Below, piece after piece: positions 40,666 to 49,619 of a stretch of DNA of 64,000 nt (positions are counted from its first letter, which is position 1; every line of letters starts with the position of its first letter). A model generated the notes under the pieces. It worked only from the letters and a program-made list of their open reading frames with translations. It was not told the DNA's origin and searched no databases. The DNA comes from Streptomyces flavofungini (GTDB taxonomy: Bacteria > Actinomycetota > Actinomycetes > Streptomycetales > Streptomycetaceae), in assembly GCF_030388665.1 (NCBI RefSeq), contig NZ_CP128846.1:5716501-5780500 (forward strand). The letters are read 5' to 3'. The position numbers were made by a program, and so were the translations under genes.

Positions 40666-41319
40666 CACTGCCCCGTTCTCTTCCCCGACAGGTCCCGTTG
40701 CGTCTGTCTACGCCCGCGCGGTCAGGGGCGGCAAGATGGTCTACGGCGTCAAGTCGGTGATCGTAATGGCGTTGTGACGTGCCGTCATCTGGCGTGGGCG
40801 CCCTTTCGGACGAGGCCCGCCGGGGCTTGCGCCCGCCTTTGCCCCGGCTGCTCCCGCCCGGCCGCCACACCTTCCGTCCCACCGCCACGGCGTGGGTTTC
40901 CCCACCCGCCTCGCCTGTGACTGCGGGGCGCGGCTTGCCCTGGCGGGTGGTGGGTGGCGGGGCCGCGTCGTCTGCGCGGCACGCGGGCCAGCGCCTGCCG
41001 CCCCGTCGCAGCACGGTGGCTCTCCCACCCGCCCGCCCGCGAGCGTGGGGCGCGGCGTGCCGCAACCGCTGTGGGCAATCGTTCCGCAGGGCGGAACGGG
41101 TGGGCACAGCCCCAGGCCGACGGCGCCCGCGACGCGAGGGGGTTCCTTGTCCGGCCCCGGCCCCATGGCCCGCCGTGGGGCCGTCGGGCCCTCCGGTGGG
41201 CGATGGGGGAGGGGCGCGGCCGGGCCGAGGGCGTCTGTGAGGTGGGGGCCTTGTCCGGCCCCCGGCCCGGTGGCTCCCTGCGTCGGCCCGGGTCGGCCTC
41301 ACCGCAAGGAGGGTCGGCC
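40666..41319. other. Gene-free region with a degenerate duplicated segment and palindrome
   Basis: 654 bases, very GC-rich. I see no gene. Two related segments (about 40891-40938 and 41014-41061) share cccacccgcc followed later by ggggcgcggc-tgcc. The palindrome cgttccgcagggcggaacg lies at 41080-41098 and is followed by ggtgggcac. I recall similar sequences scattered between genes in Streptomyces genomes. A 21-bp tandem pair (gggtcggcctcac-gcaagga) covers 41290-41331 and runs into the end of the next gene. Confidence 0.6.
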
Positions 41320-44300
41320 TCACAGCAAGGAAGGGACCCGTTCCGCCGACACCGAGCGCGCCGCGCGCTCCAGCGCGCTGGCGAGCAGGGCCAGGTCCGT
41401 CGGCCCGTTCCCCAGCTCCCGCACGGGCCTCCGCGCCGGCGGATCCCCCATCCGCTCCCACTCGACCGGCACCACCGTGGGCCGCAGCGTCGCGGTCCGC
41501 GGAATCCGCCCGGTCACCCGCCCGGCCTGGAAGGCGGTCCCCCGCCCGTCCGGGCCCCGCAGCACGCCCCGCCCGGGAGCCGGATCGTCCGCCCCGCCCC
41601 CGACCGCGTCGAGCGTGACCAGGAGCCCGGCCCGCCGCCCCACCTCCGAGGCCCCGGCCCGCTCGCCCCGCGCCACCGCGACCAAGTGCACCCCGAGCCG
41701 CTCCCCGTCCCGGGCGACCGCCTCCAGGGCCCGCACCACGGACCCGGCTGCGGGCCGCCCCGGCGACCCGAGCGCGGGCGCGAGCAGCGCGTCGAAGTCG
41801 TCCACGAGTACGACGAGCCGCGCGAGCGGCGGTCCGGGCTCGGCCCGTCCCGCCGCGAGAGGCCGCAGCCGCATGGTGGCGCGCGTCGGGGCGTCGAGGT
41901 CCCCGGAGTCAGGGGTGCTCGTGCCGCGGGGGTCGCCCGACCCACCCGACCCACCCGACCCGCCCGGCCTGCCGGGGCCGTTGGGGCCACCGGAACTACT
42001 GGACCCGTCGGATCCGCCGATGTCACCGGACCTGTTGGATCCGCCGGAGCCACCGGGCCTGCTGGACCCGCTGGTTCCGCCGGAGCCACCGGGCCTGCTG
42101 GACCCGCTGGTTCCGCCGGGGCCACCGGGCCTGCTGGACCCGCCGAGGTCACCGGACCTACCGGACCTGCCGAGGCCACTGGGCCCACCGGACCCGCCAG
42201 ACCTGCCGGGGCCACCGGCCCCACCGGCCCCGTCGGACGACTCGGCCCCACCAGACGACCCGGCCCCACCAGACCCGCCGAGGCTCCCCGCCCCCCGGAG
42301 GCCACCAGGTCCCCCGGGCGCGGCAGCGCCACCCGCGGCGCCGACCCCCTCGGCCCCGCTCGCTCCACCCGCACGCCCCGTCCCGAGCGACCCCCCGGCC
42401 TCCGCCCCGGAGGACCGCTGCGCGACCAGCCGCCCGGAGACCTCCCGCCGCGTGTGCCACTCGGCGAACCCGACCCGCCCCAGCAGCTCCGCCCGCCGCT
42501 TCAGCTCGGCCGTCAGGGACTGGGCGAACTCCCGCATCCGGACGGAGTCGTTGGCGGCGAGGTGCGTGGTGACGTGGGGCAGGTCCGTGCAGGCCCGCAG
42601 GCCGTCACCCGGACGCTCCCCGCCCCCGAATCCGACCGCGCTCCCGCCGCCCGTCCCGGAGCTGCCGCCCGGTCCGCCGTCGCGGCCGTCGATGAGGACG
42701 ATCCCGAGCCGGTCGGGCCGTTCGGCCGCCGCGAGGGACGCCGCCACGGACCGCAGCAGCTCCGTGCGCCCGCTGCCCGTGGGCCCCTCGATCAGCAGGT
42801 GCGGGCCGTCCACGGCGAGGTCGGCGACCACCGGACCGCGCGCCCCCGCCCCGAGCACCGCCCAGGCCCGCCCGCCCAGCGCCTGCGCGTCGTCCGCGGC
42901 GTCCGCCCACCGCGCCATCAGCGACGCGGGCGTGGCCCGGGCAAGCCCCAACTCGTCCAGAAGGCGCGCCGATTGGGGCAGCGGCACGGCCACCCTGGCC
43001 TGCCCGCCACCCGCTCCCGCCCCGTCGGGCCGCAGCGGCGCCAGCGCCCGCGCGAACCGCTGCGCCCACGCCGCCGACACCGCGTCCACCACGGCCACCG
43101 TGCCCTGCCCCGCGGGCCGCCCGTCCACCGTGCGCAGCACCCGCAGCGCCGTCGCCACGTCCCCGCTGAGCAGCGCCACCGCCCCGCAGGCCCGGAACGC
43201 GGGCGACACCTCGCACGCCGCCTCGTACGTGTCCGTCACCGGCGACGTGGGCGACGCCGTCACCGTCTCCGCCAGGCACACCACATGGATCCCGGCCCTG
43301 GCTCCTTCGCGCGCGAGCCGCACGGCGGCCTCCCGCAGCCCGGCCGATCCCGGATCCCCGTCCACGACCACCACCGTGCGCGGCCCGGCCGGAAGCGCGC
43401 TCTCGGCGGGCCCGTCCGACTGGCCCCCGGAGGACCCCGGTCGGCCGGACGCCGCCCCGAACGCCGCCCCCGCCGCTTCTGCTGGTTCGTCGAGGCGCCG
43501 CAGCAACTCGCCCGTCCGGGCCGCCGCCTGGTCCCGGTCGTACGCGAGCAGCAGCCGGCAGTCCTGCCCGTGGCCCGGCCTGACGTGCGGCAGCCAGCCC
43601 AGCCAGGACCACTCGTCGGCCCGCTGCCTCGGCGTACGCGTACGGTCCGTGCTGATCAGGACGATCTCCAGGGTGCCGGGCGAGTGCAGCGCCGCCAATT
43701 GCGCGAGCACGGACCTCGCCAGACCCGCGAGCCGTCCCCGCGGCCCCGCGAGCCCCAGTGCCCCCGCCTCCCGCAGGCTCACCGTCACCGGCACCGCGGG
43801 CAGCAGCCCGTCCGCGCCCGGTGCGGCCCGGTCGACCGTGCCGAGCCGCACGGCCAGCGCCTCCGGGTGCCCGGGGCCGCGCTCCCAGAGCCGTGCCCCC
43901 GGGCCGAGCGCCGTCAGGAGCAGCGCCGCCGCGTCGGGCCACGCCTCGGGCACCCGCGCACCCGCGTCGGCCGCCCCCTCGGCGCGGGCCGCCTCCGTCC
44001 CGTCCGGCCACCCGTCCTCGTACGCCTCCGCGTTCCGGGGGCCGTCATACGTCTCGTCGTACGCGGCGTGCTCCCGCTCCGCCTCCTCGCCCCGCCCACC
44101 GGCCAGCCGCCGCGCCCATGCGGACAGCCCACCGCGCTTGCGCACCCCGCGCGGCACGGTCGTCCCCCGGGGCGGCGTACCGGCCCGGTGCCGCTCCATC
44201 TCCGGCACCCCGCCCTGGTGCGGCACCACGGGTGTCTCAGGAGGGGTGGGGGAGCCGGGGGAGCTGGGTGGGGTGGGGGAGGCGGGGGTGCCAGGGGAGG

Positions 44301-45930
44301 CCGGGGGCATCCCCGAGGCGGTGGGGGGCGTGGGACCCGTGGGGTGCGCGGGAGCTGTCGAGTGCGCTGCCTCCGCAGGATGCGCCGTGCGCGAGGGAGC
44401 TGCCGGGCGCGCGGGTGGCGTGGTGGGCACAGGTGTCCCTTGTGCCCCGGGCGTCCCCGGTGCCGCGGGCCCCGCCGGAGCGGCCGGGCTCCCTGGGGAC
44501 GCAGGCGTGCCAGGCCTCCTGGGGGCCCCGGGAGCTCCAGGCACACCCGAGGTCGCAGAGGTCCCGTGAGCTCCGGGCATCGCAGAGGACCCGGGCACGC
44601 CAGAGGCCTCACCGGGCCCCGTCGTCCCCGTAGCCCCGGGCACAGCCTGGGCCCCGGCCACCCCTTGAATCCCAGGCACTCCTTGGGCCCCGGGCGCGGC
44701 TTGGGTTCCGGGCACTTCCTGGGCCCCAGGCACCCCAGAAGCCCGAGAAGCCCCAACGCCCCCCGGCGCGCCCAGGTGCCCGTTCTCACCCCCGGGCCCA
44801 CCGCCAGGCCCGCCTCCGGACCCGTCCGCACTACCCCCAGCGGCCCCCCAGCCCGCTGCCCCGTACGCGTGCTGCGTCGAGCCGTCCCCCGCCCGCGCCT
44901 CCCCCGAGGCATCCCCTGGCTGAACATCTCCCGACCGGACATCCCCCGGCCGTACATCCCCCGGCCGTACATCCCCACGCCGCGCGCCCTCCGGCCAGGC
45001 ACCCCCGGCCTCAGGACCAGGCTGCCGCCCGCCCCCAGCCCCGCCAGGGCCCTCGTGCTCCGAGCCCCGCGGCATGCCGCGTCCCGGGCCCCCTGCGCTC
45101 TGCCCAGGCCCCATCGCCCCGTACGCAGGAGCCACCGGCACCCCGTGCCCAGAGCCCGTCGCCCCATGTCCAGAGCCCACCGCGCCCTGCCCGGAGCCCA
45201 CCGCGCCCTGCCCAGGGACCCCCGCACCCTGCCCAGAGGCACCCACCCCCTGCCCAGGGGCCCCCGCCGCATCCAACGCGGCAACCCGCACCCGCACATG
45301 GCCCTCCCCGTCCGAGGCCGTCGGCAGGGGAGCGTCCGCGGCGTCGCCCGCGGTGAGGCGCAGGACGGACTCGCCGACGCGCAGGAGGGAGCCGGAGGGC
45401 AGGCGGACCGGGCGGTCGGAGATGGCGCGGCCGTCCACCGTCGTGCCGTTCGTCGAGCCGAGGTCGGTGACCGTGACGCGGCCTTCCGGGTCCAGGGTGA
45501 CCGCGCAGTGCAGCCGGGAGACGTCCGGGTCGTCGAGGGGGACGTCGGCCTGCGCGGAGCGGCCGAGGCGGATCTGGCCGCCGTGCAGCAGGTGCACACC
45601 GCCCGCGTCGGGGCCCGCGACCACGTGCAGCCGGGCGGTGGCCTCGGCCAGGTCGGGGCCCGGCTCGGCGGGGGTACCGACGGACAGCACGGCGCCGTCG
45701 ACCAGGGGCGGCTCGCCGAGCGTGCAGCGCTGGAGGTCGAGGCGGTCCGACTCGGCGTACAGGACGGTGGGCCCATCGCCCGTGGTCACGGTCGCGGCCA
45801 GGCCGGAGGCGACCGCGGCCAGGGCGGTCCCGGCGGGGGCGGTGACCAGCACGTCGCAGGCCGCCGCGGGGCGTCCCCCCGGCTCGGTCTGGCCGCCACG
45901 CGGCCCGAGGACGGTCAGCCGGATCTGCAT
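41320..45930 (-). CDS. FHA - FtsK/SpoIIIE (EccC-like) ATPase with long low-complexity linkers
   Basis: 1536 residues. An N-terminal ubiquitin-like/first domain (1-90) precedes an FHA domain (about 100-185: GGQIRLGRSAQADVPL, VSRLHCAV, LGSTNGTTVDG), which reads phosphothreonine. A collagen-like Gly/Pro/Ala linker (about 215-640) leads to an FtsK/EccC-like region. The first ATPase-like unit is degenerate (AGPRGRLAGLARSVL). The second has Walker A-like GPTGSGRTELLRS (about 1048), where Lys is Arg, and Walker B RLVVLVDDFDALL (about 1370). A Gly/Ser-rich insert of about 160 residues separates them. The divergent Ser/Thr kinase gene at 46547 is a plausible FHA partner. Its role (secretion or DNA pumping) is unclear. 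Confidence 0.83.
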   Translation of the reverse strand: MQIRLTVLGPRGGQTEPGGRPAAACDVLVTAPAGTALAAVASGLAATVTTGDGPTVLYAESDRLDLQRCTLGEPPLVDGAVLSVGTPAEPGPDLAEATARLHVVAGPDAGGVHLLHGGQIRLGRSAQADVPLDDPDVSRLHCAVTLDPEGRVTVTDLGSTNGTTVDGRAISDRPVRLPSGSLLRVGESVLRLTAGDAADAPLPTASDGEGHVRVRVAALDAAGAPGQGVGASGQGAGVPGQGAVGSGQGAVGSGHGATGSGHGVPVAPAYGAMGPGQSAGGPGRGMPRGSEHEGPGGAGGGRQPGPEAGGAWPEGARRGDVRPGDVRPGDVRSGDVQPGDASGEARAGDGSTQHAYGAAGWGAAGGSADGSGGGPGGGPGGENGHLGAPGGVGASRASGVPGAQEVPGTQAAPGAQGVPGIQGVAGAQAVPGATGTTGPGEASGVPGSSAMPGAHGTSATSGVPGAPGAPRRPGTPASPGSPAAPAGPAAPGTPGAQGTPVPTTPPARPAAPSRTAHPAEAAHSTAPAHPTGPTPPTASGMPPASPGTPASPTPPSSPGSPTPPETPVVPHQGGVPEMERHRAGTPPRGTTVPRGVRKRGGLSAWARRLAGGRGEEAEREHAAYDETYDGPRNAEAYEDGWPDGTEAARAEGAADAGARVPEAWPDAAALLLTALGPGARLWERGPGHPEALAVRLGTVDRAAPGADGLLPAVPVTVSLREAGALGLAGPRGRLAGLARSVLAQLAALHSPGTLEIVLISTDRTRTPRQRADEWSWLGWLPHVRPGHGQDCRLLLAYDRDQAAARTGELLRRLDEPAEAAGAAFGAASGRPGSSGGQSDGPAESALPAGPRTVVVVDGDPGSAGLREAAVRLAREGARAGIHVVCLAETVTASPTSPVTDTYEAACEVSPAFRACGAVALLSGDVATALRVLRTVDGRPAGQGTVAVVDAVSAAWAQRFARALAPLRPDGAGAGGGQARVAVPLPQSARLLDELGLARATPASLMARWADAADDAQALGGRAWAVLGAGARGPVVADLAVDGPHLLIEGPTGSGRTELLRSVAASLAAAERPDRLGIVLIDGRDGGPGGSSGTGGGSAVGFGGGERPGDGLRACTDLPHVTTHLAANDSVRMREFAQSLTAELKRRAELLGRVGFAEWHTRREVSGRLVAQRSSGAEAGGSLGTGRAGGASGAEGVGAAGGAAAPGGPGGLRGAGSLGGSGGAGSSGGAESSDGAGGAGGPGRSGGSGGPSGLGRSGRSGDLGGSSRPGGPGGTSGSSRPGGSGGTSGSSRPGGSGGSNRSGDIGGSDGSSSSGGPNGPGRPGGSGGSGGSGDPRGTSTPDSGDLDAPTRATMRLRPLAAGRAEPGPPLARLVVLVDDFDALLAPALGSPGRPAAGSVVRALEAVARDGERLGVHLVAVARGERAGASEVGRRAGLLVTLDAVGGGADDPAPGRGVLRGPDGRGTAFQAGRVTGRIPRTATLRPTVVPVEWERMGDPPARRPVRELGNGPTDLALLASALERAARSVSAERVPSLL
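41940..42280 (-). repeat. Gly/Ser/Pro-coding repeats inside the FtsK-like ATPase domain
   Basis: Imperfect units of about 24-54 bp built from ccaccgggcctgctggaccc and ggttccgccgg recur, including two nearly identical copies around 42050-42125. They encode the Gly/Ser-rich insert between Walker A and Walker B. Confidence 0.75.
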
Positions 45931-46546
45931 CGCCGTCAGCGGTCCCTTCCTGCGCTGGGCGCCCGGCACGGGGACTCGCGCTGTGATTCCCCCCACCGCA
46001 CACGGGCACGTCGGCCAGTACGGACAGCATCCTCGCACCTGCCACTGACAACACGCCCGCCCCCCACCCGCATTTGATCTTGATTGGTCGCCTCTGCTCG
46101 GAAACGTGCCCGCAAAGTGCCTGCTCGGACCGATGTGGGCGGTGTCGACCACATGGCCGCGGAGCCCCCGGGGGATCGGAGCGGGATGCCAGCCGGGACG
46201 TGAGCCGAGGTCGGGGCCGGGGCGGGGCCCGCGCCGGGACCGCAGTCCGCTTCCCCGTCTCGCGGCAGCGCCGCGCACCTCATCGGCAACCAACCGCGCT
46301 GGTCGAGCGTCTTCCCTCCGAACAAAGGTCCGTCGCGGGTCCGATTCCGGCCGCCAGCAGGCGCAAGATCGTCGGACGGTGCCCCGTTCGGCGGCACTAC
46401 AGTGGGTCGGAACGCTGTGCCGGACGACGGGGCGGCGAGGAGCACACCAGCACCGCGGGACAGCGGGACGGCGCCACCGCGAGAGCGGGGCGGCGCAGCC
46501 GCACCGCAGGACCACAGACCAGCCAGATCAGCAGGGAGCGCATGAC
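45931..46546. other. 616-base divergent intergenic region
   Basis: It lies between the FHA-FtsK gene (-) and the first kinase gene (+). No gene with convincing codon use is seen. An AT-richer patch lies at 46065-46100. A weak -10-like TACAGT at 46398-46403 lacks a good -35. GGGAG at 46533-46537 is the ribosome binding site of the kinase. Confidence 0.5.
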
Positions 46547-48169
46547 GTGCGGCCGGTAGGCAGCAAGTACCTGCTCGAGGAGCCGCTCGGGCGCGGCGCC
46601 ACGGGCACCGTCTGGCGAGCCCGCCAGCGGGAGACCGCGGGCGCCGAGGCGGCCGTTCCCGGCCAGCCCGGCGAGACCGTCGCGATCAAGGTCCTCAAGG
46701 AGGAGCTGGCCAACGACCCGGACGTGGTGATGCGCTTCCTGAGAGAGCGCTCCGTCCTGCTCAGGCTGACGCACCCGAACATCGTGCGGACCCGCGACCT
46801 GGTCGTCGAGGGCGATCTGCTCGCGCTGGTCATGGACCTCGTCGAGGGCCCCGACCTGCACAAGTACCTGCGTGAGAACGGCCCGTTCACGCCCGCCGCG
46901 GCCGCCCTGCTCACCGCCCAGATCGCCGACGCGCTCGCCGCGAGCCACGCCGACGGCGTCGTGCACCGCGACCTGAAGCCCGCGAACGTCCTGGTCAAGC
47001 AGGACGCCGGCGGAATGCACCCGATGCTCACGGACTTCGGCATCGCCCGCCTCGCCGACTCCCCGGGCCTGACCCGCACCCAGGAGTTCGTCGGCACGCC
47101 CGCGTACGTCGCGCCGGAGTCCGCCGAGGGCCGCCCGCAGACGAGCGCCGTCGACATCTACGGCGCGGGCATCCTGCTGTACGAGCTGGTCACGGGCCGG
47201 CCGCCGTTCGCCGGGGGCTCCGCCCTCGAAGTGCTGCACCAGCACCTGAGCGCCGAGCCGCGCCGCCCCTCGACCGTGCCCGACCCGCTGTGGACGGTCA
47301 TCGAGCGCTGCCTCAGCAAGGACCCCGACCGCCGCCCCAGCGCCGAGAACCTGGCGCGCGGTCTGCGTGCCGTCGCCGACGGCATCGGGGTGCACGCCGG
47401 CGCCGCCCAGATCGCCGCCGCGGAGGGCGTGGCCGCCCTGCTCGCCCCGGACCCGTCGCCCGCCCCGGTGCCGGACACCCCGGGCGCGGCCGACCCCACC
47501 CAGGTGCTGCCGAGCACCGGGGGCGGATACGACCCGGCCGCCGCCACCAGCGCCCTGCCGCACACCGGCGGCCCCCAGGGCCCGAACGCCGACCCGACGG
47601 CCGTCATGCCGCCCGTGGGCCACAACCAGGGCGGCCACCCCGACGACCCGCACCCCTGGCAGAACCAGATGCGCGCGGCCCGCGACCGCAACGACCAGAC
47701 GCAGGTGCAGTACCTGGACCCGAGCCAGGACCCGCTGCGCCGCCGTCCGCAGCGCCAGGTGGCCCGCCCGCAGCAGCCCCAGCAGCCCCAGCCGTACGCC
47801 CCGCAGCACCAGCCGCAGCCGTACCAGCCGCCGCAGCAGCCGCGCCAGATGCAGCCGCAGCCCCAGCCGTACGCTCCCCAGCCGCAGCCCTACCAGCCGC
47901 CGCCGCAGCAGCCCGCTCCGCCGCCGCAGCCCGCGGCCCCCGAGCCGCGCCGCCAGCGGCAGCCGAACCCGAACCGGACCCGGATCCCCGGCCTCGGCTG
48001 CCTCAAGGGCTGCCTGGTCGTGCTCGTGATCCTGTTCATCGCGAGCTGGCTGGTCTGGGAGCTGAGCCCGCTCCAGGACTGGATCGGCACGACGAAGAGC
48101 TACTGGGACCAGATCAAGGACGTCTACAACACGGTGTCCGACTGGTCGAGCAAGATCAACGGGAACTGA
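46547..48169 (+). CDS. pkaA: Membrane-anchored Ser/Thr protein kinase (PkaA-like)
   Basis: 540 residues from GTG 46547, with GGGAG nine bases upstream; an ATG at 46542 is out of frame. The kinase domain (about 5-270) has the P-loop LGRGATGTVWRA, VAIKVL, catalytic loop VVHRDLKPANVLV, LTDFGIARL and YVAPESAEG. A Pro/Gln-rich stretch (about 390-475) follows, then one membrane span (CLVVLVILFIASWLVW, about 487-505) and a 30-residue outer tail without PASTA repeats. It is a cytoplasmic-facing kinase of the PknB class. The order (FHA-FtsK gene divergent, second kinase, prfB) matches the pkaA-pkaB region I recall from S. coelicolor. The symbol rests on that recollection. Confidence 0.88.
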   Translation: MRPVGSKYLLEEPLGRGATGTVWRARQRETAGAEAAVPGQPGETVAIKVLKEELANDPDVVMRFLRERSVLLRLTHPNIVRTRDLVVEGDLLALVMDLVEGPDLHKYLRENGPFTPAAAALLTAQIADALAASHADGVVHRDLKPANVLVKQDAGGMHPMLTDFGIARLADSPGLTRTQEFVGTPAYVAPESAEGRPQTSAVDIYGAGILLYELVTGRPPFAGGSALEVLHQHLSAEPRRPSTVPDPLWTVIERCLSKDPDRRPSAENLARGLRAVADGIGVHAGAAQIAAAEGVAALLAPDPSPAPVPDTPGAADPTQVLPSTGGGYDPAAATSALPHTGGPQGPNADPTAVMPPVGHNQGGHPDDPHPWQNQMRAARDRNDQTQVQYLDPSQDPLRRRPQRQVARPQQPQQPQPYAPQHQPQPYQPPQQPRQMQPQPQPYAPQPQPYQPPPQQPAPPPQPAAPEPRRQRQPNPNRTRIPGLGCLKGCLVVLVILFIASWLVWELSPLQDWIGTTKSYWDQIKDVYNTVSDWSSKINGN

Positions 48170-48189
48170 GCGGGAGCGAGCGGCAGCTG

Positions 48190-48228
48190 AGAGTCGGCCT
48201 GGTTCGGGAGCCGAACCGGGCCGACTCT
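48190..48228 (+). terminator. Terminator between the two kinase genes
   Basis: An 18-bp stem (48190-48207 with 48211-48228, one G-U pair) with loop gag is followed by a T-containing tail. It indicates that the second kinase has its own promoter. Confidence 0.85.
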
Positions 48229-48328
48229 GTTGATTTGTCGACTCCTGCGGGGTGATTTCCCGTGCGGATGTGATGGTTGGTGCCCTGGCCGCGTAGTTTT
48301 GGGCCAACACACATCCGTAGGAGCAGTC

Positions 48329-49564
48329 TTGGGACGGAAGATCGGCAGCCGGTACACGGCCCACCAGATTCTGGGACGGGGCAGCGCCGGCACGGTGTGG
48401 CTCGGCGAGGGGCCCGAAGGTCCTGTCGCCATCAAGCTGCTGCGCGAGGACCTGGCGTCCGACCAGGAGCTCGTCGGCCGCTTCGTCCAGGAGCGCACGG
48501 CGCTGCTCAGCCTCGACCACGCGCGCGTGGTGGGCGTCCACGACCTGGTGGTCGACGGCAACGACCTGGCCCTGGTGATGGACCTCGTACGGGGCACGGA
48601 TCTGCGCACGCGCCTGGAGCGCGAGCGCAGGCTCGCCCCCGAGGCCGCCGTCGCGATCGTCGCGGACGTCGCCGACGCGCTCGCCGCGGCGCACGCGGCG
48701 GGCATCGTGCACCGCGACGTGAAGCCCGAGAACGTCCTCCTCGACATGCAGGGCCCCCTCGGCCCCGGTGGGTCGCACCCGGCCCTCCTCACCGACTTCG
48801 GCGTCGCCAAGCTCATCGACTCGCCGCGCCGCACCCGCGCCACGAAGATCATCGGCACGCCGGACTACCTGGCCCCCGAGATCATCGAGGGCCTGCCCCC
48901 GCGCGCGGCCGTCGACATCTACGCCCTCGCCACCGTCCTGTACGAGCTGCTCGCGGGCTTCACCCCGTTCGGCGGCGGCCACCCCGGGGCCGTCCTGCGC
49001 CGCCACGTCACCGAGACCGTGGTCCCGCTGCCCGGCATCCCCGACGAGCTCTGGCAGCTCATGGTCCAGTGCCTGGCCAAGGCCCCCGCCTCCCGCCTGC
49101 GCGCGTCCGAGCTGGGCGCCCGGCTGCGCGAGCAGCTGCCCCTGCTCGCGGGCATGCCGCCCCTGGACGTCGACGAGCCCGAGGCGGAGCCCGCCGACGA
49201 GCCGTACGAGGAGACGTCCCCGGAACCGCACGAGAAGCCCCCGCGGCGCGGAGCCGTCCCCCTGGTCCCCGGCGCGGCACCCCCGGACGCCAACCGCGAC
49301 ACGCACACCTCCATGCGCGTCCCCGCCCCCGACGAGCTGGCCGGCGGCGCCCGCGGCACGGCCCGCGCCCCCCGCGCCACGGGCACCGTCCGCCCCGGCT
49401 CGGCCCGCCACCGCGCCTCGGCGAGGCGCCGCCGGATCACGCTCGGCGTGGCGGGCGTCGTCCTCGCCGCGGCGGTCGGCGGGGGAGCCTGGTACGCCAC
49501 ATCGGGGGACGACAGCGACCCCGCGACCCCCGACAACAGCAACTCGGCGCCGCCGGTCCCGTAG
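48329..49564 (+). CDS. pkaB: Membrane-anchored Ser/Thr protein kinase (PkaB-like)
   Basis: 411 residues from TTG 48329, supported by TAGGAG six bases upstream and [20 protein letters not shown] at the N-terminus. The kinase domain (about 5-265) has [31 protein letters not shown] and YLAPEIIEG. An acidic/Pro-rich linker and one membrane span ([18 protein letters not shown], about 370-390) follow, with a very short outer tail. Domain order matches the upstream kinase, so the two probably arose by duplication. The phosphorylation targets are unknown. The FHA protein encoded at 41320-45930 is a plausible reader. Confidence 0.88.
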   Translation: MGRKIGSRYTAHQILGRGSAGTVWLGEGPEGPVAIKLLREDLASDQELVGRFVQERTALLSLDHARVVGVHDLVVDGNDLALVMDLVRGTDLRTRLERERRLAPEAAVAIVADVADALAAAHAAGIVHRDVKPENVLLDMQGPLGPGGSHPALLTDFGVAKLIDSPRRTRATKIIGTPDYLAPEIIEGLPPRAAVDIYALATVLYELLAGFTPFGGGHPGAVLRRHVTETVVPLPGIPDELWQLMVQCLAKAPASRLRASELGARLREQLPLLAGMPPLDVDEPEAEPADEPYEETSPEPHEKPPRRGAVPLVPGAAPPDANRDTHTSMRVPAPDELAGGARGTARAPRATGTVRPGSARHRASARRRRITLGVAGVVLAAAVGGGAWYATSGDDSDPATPDNSNSAPPVP

Positions 49565-49619
49565 GCTCCCGGCCCGCCGCCGGGGGAAGACCGCTTGCCG
49601 TAGCCGTTACGCTGGTGTG

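Noticed and set aside
40892..46077. Very long open frames on the + strand opposite the FHA-FtsK gene (over 1200 and 1700 codons)
   Set aside because: They are the complement of a high-GC gene. Their translations are Arg/Pro/Gly/Ala repeats without recognisable domains, whereas the - strand shows FHA, Walker B and FtsK-like motifs.
46074..46540. Possible small gene in the gap before the first kinase
   Set aside because: Codon use and composition are not gene-like, there is no ribosome binding site, and the Arg/Gly-rich translation shows no features.
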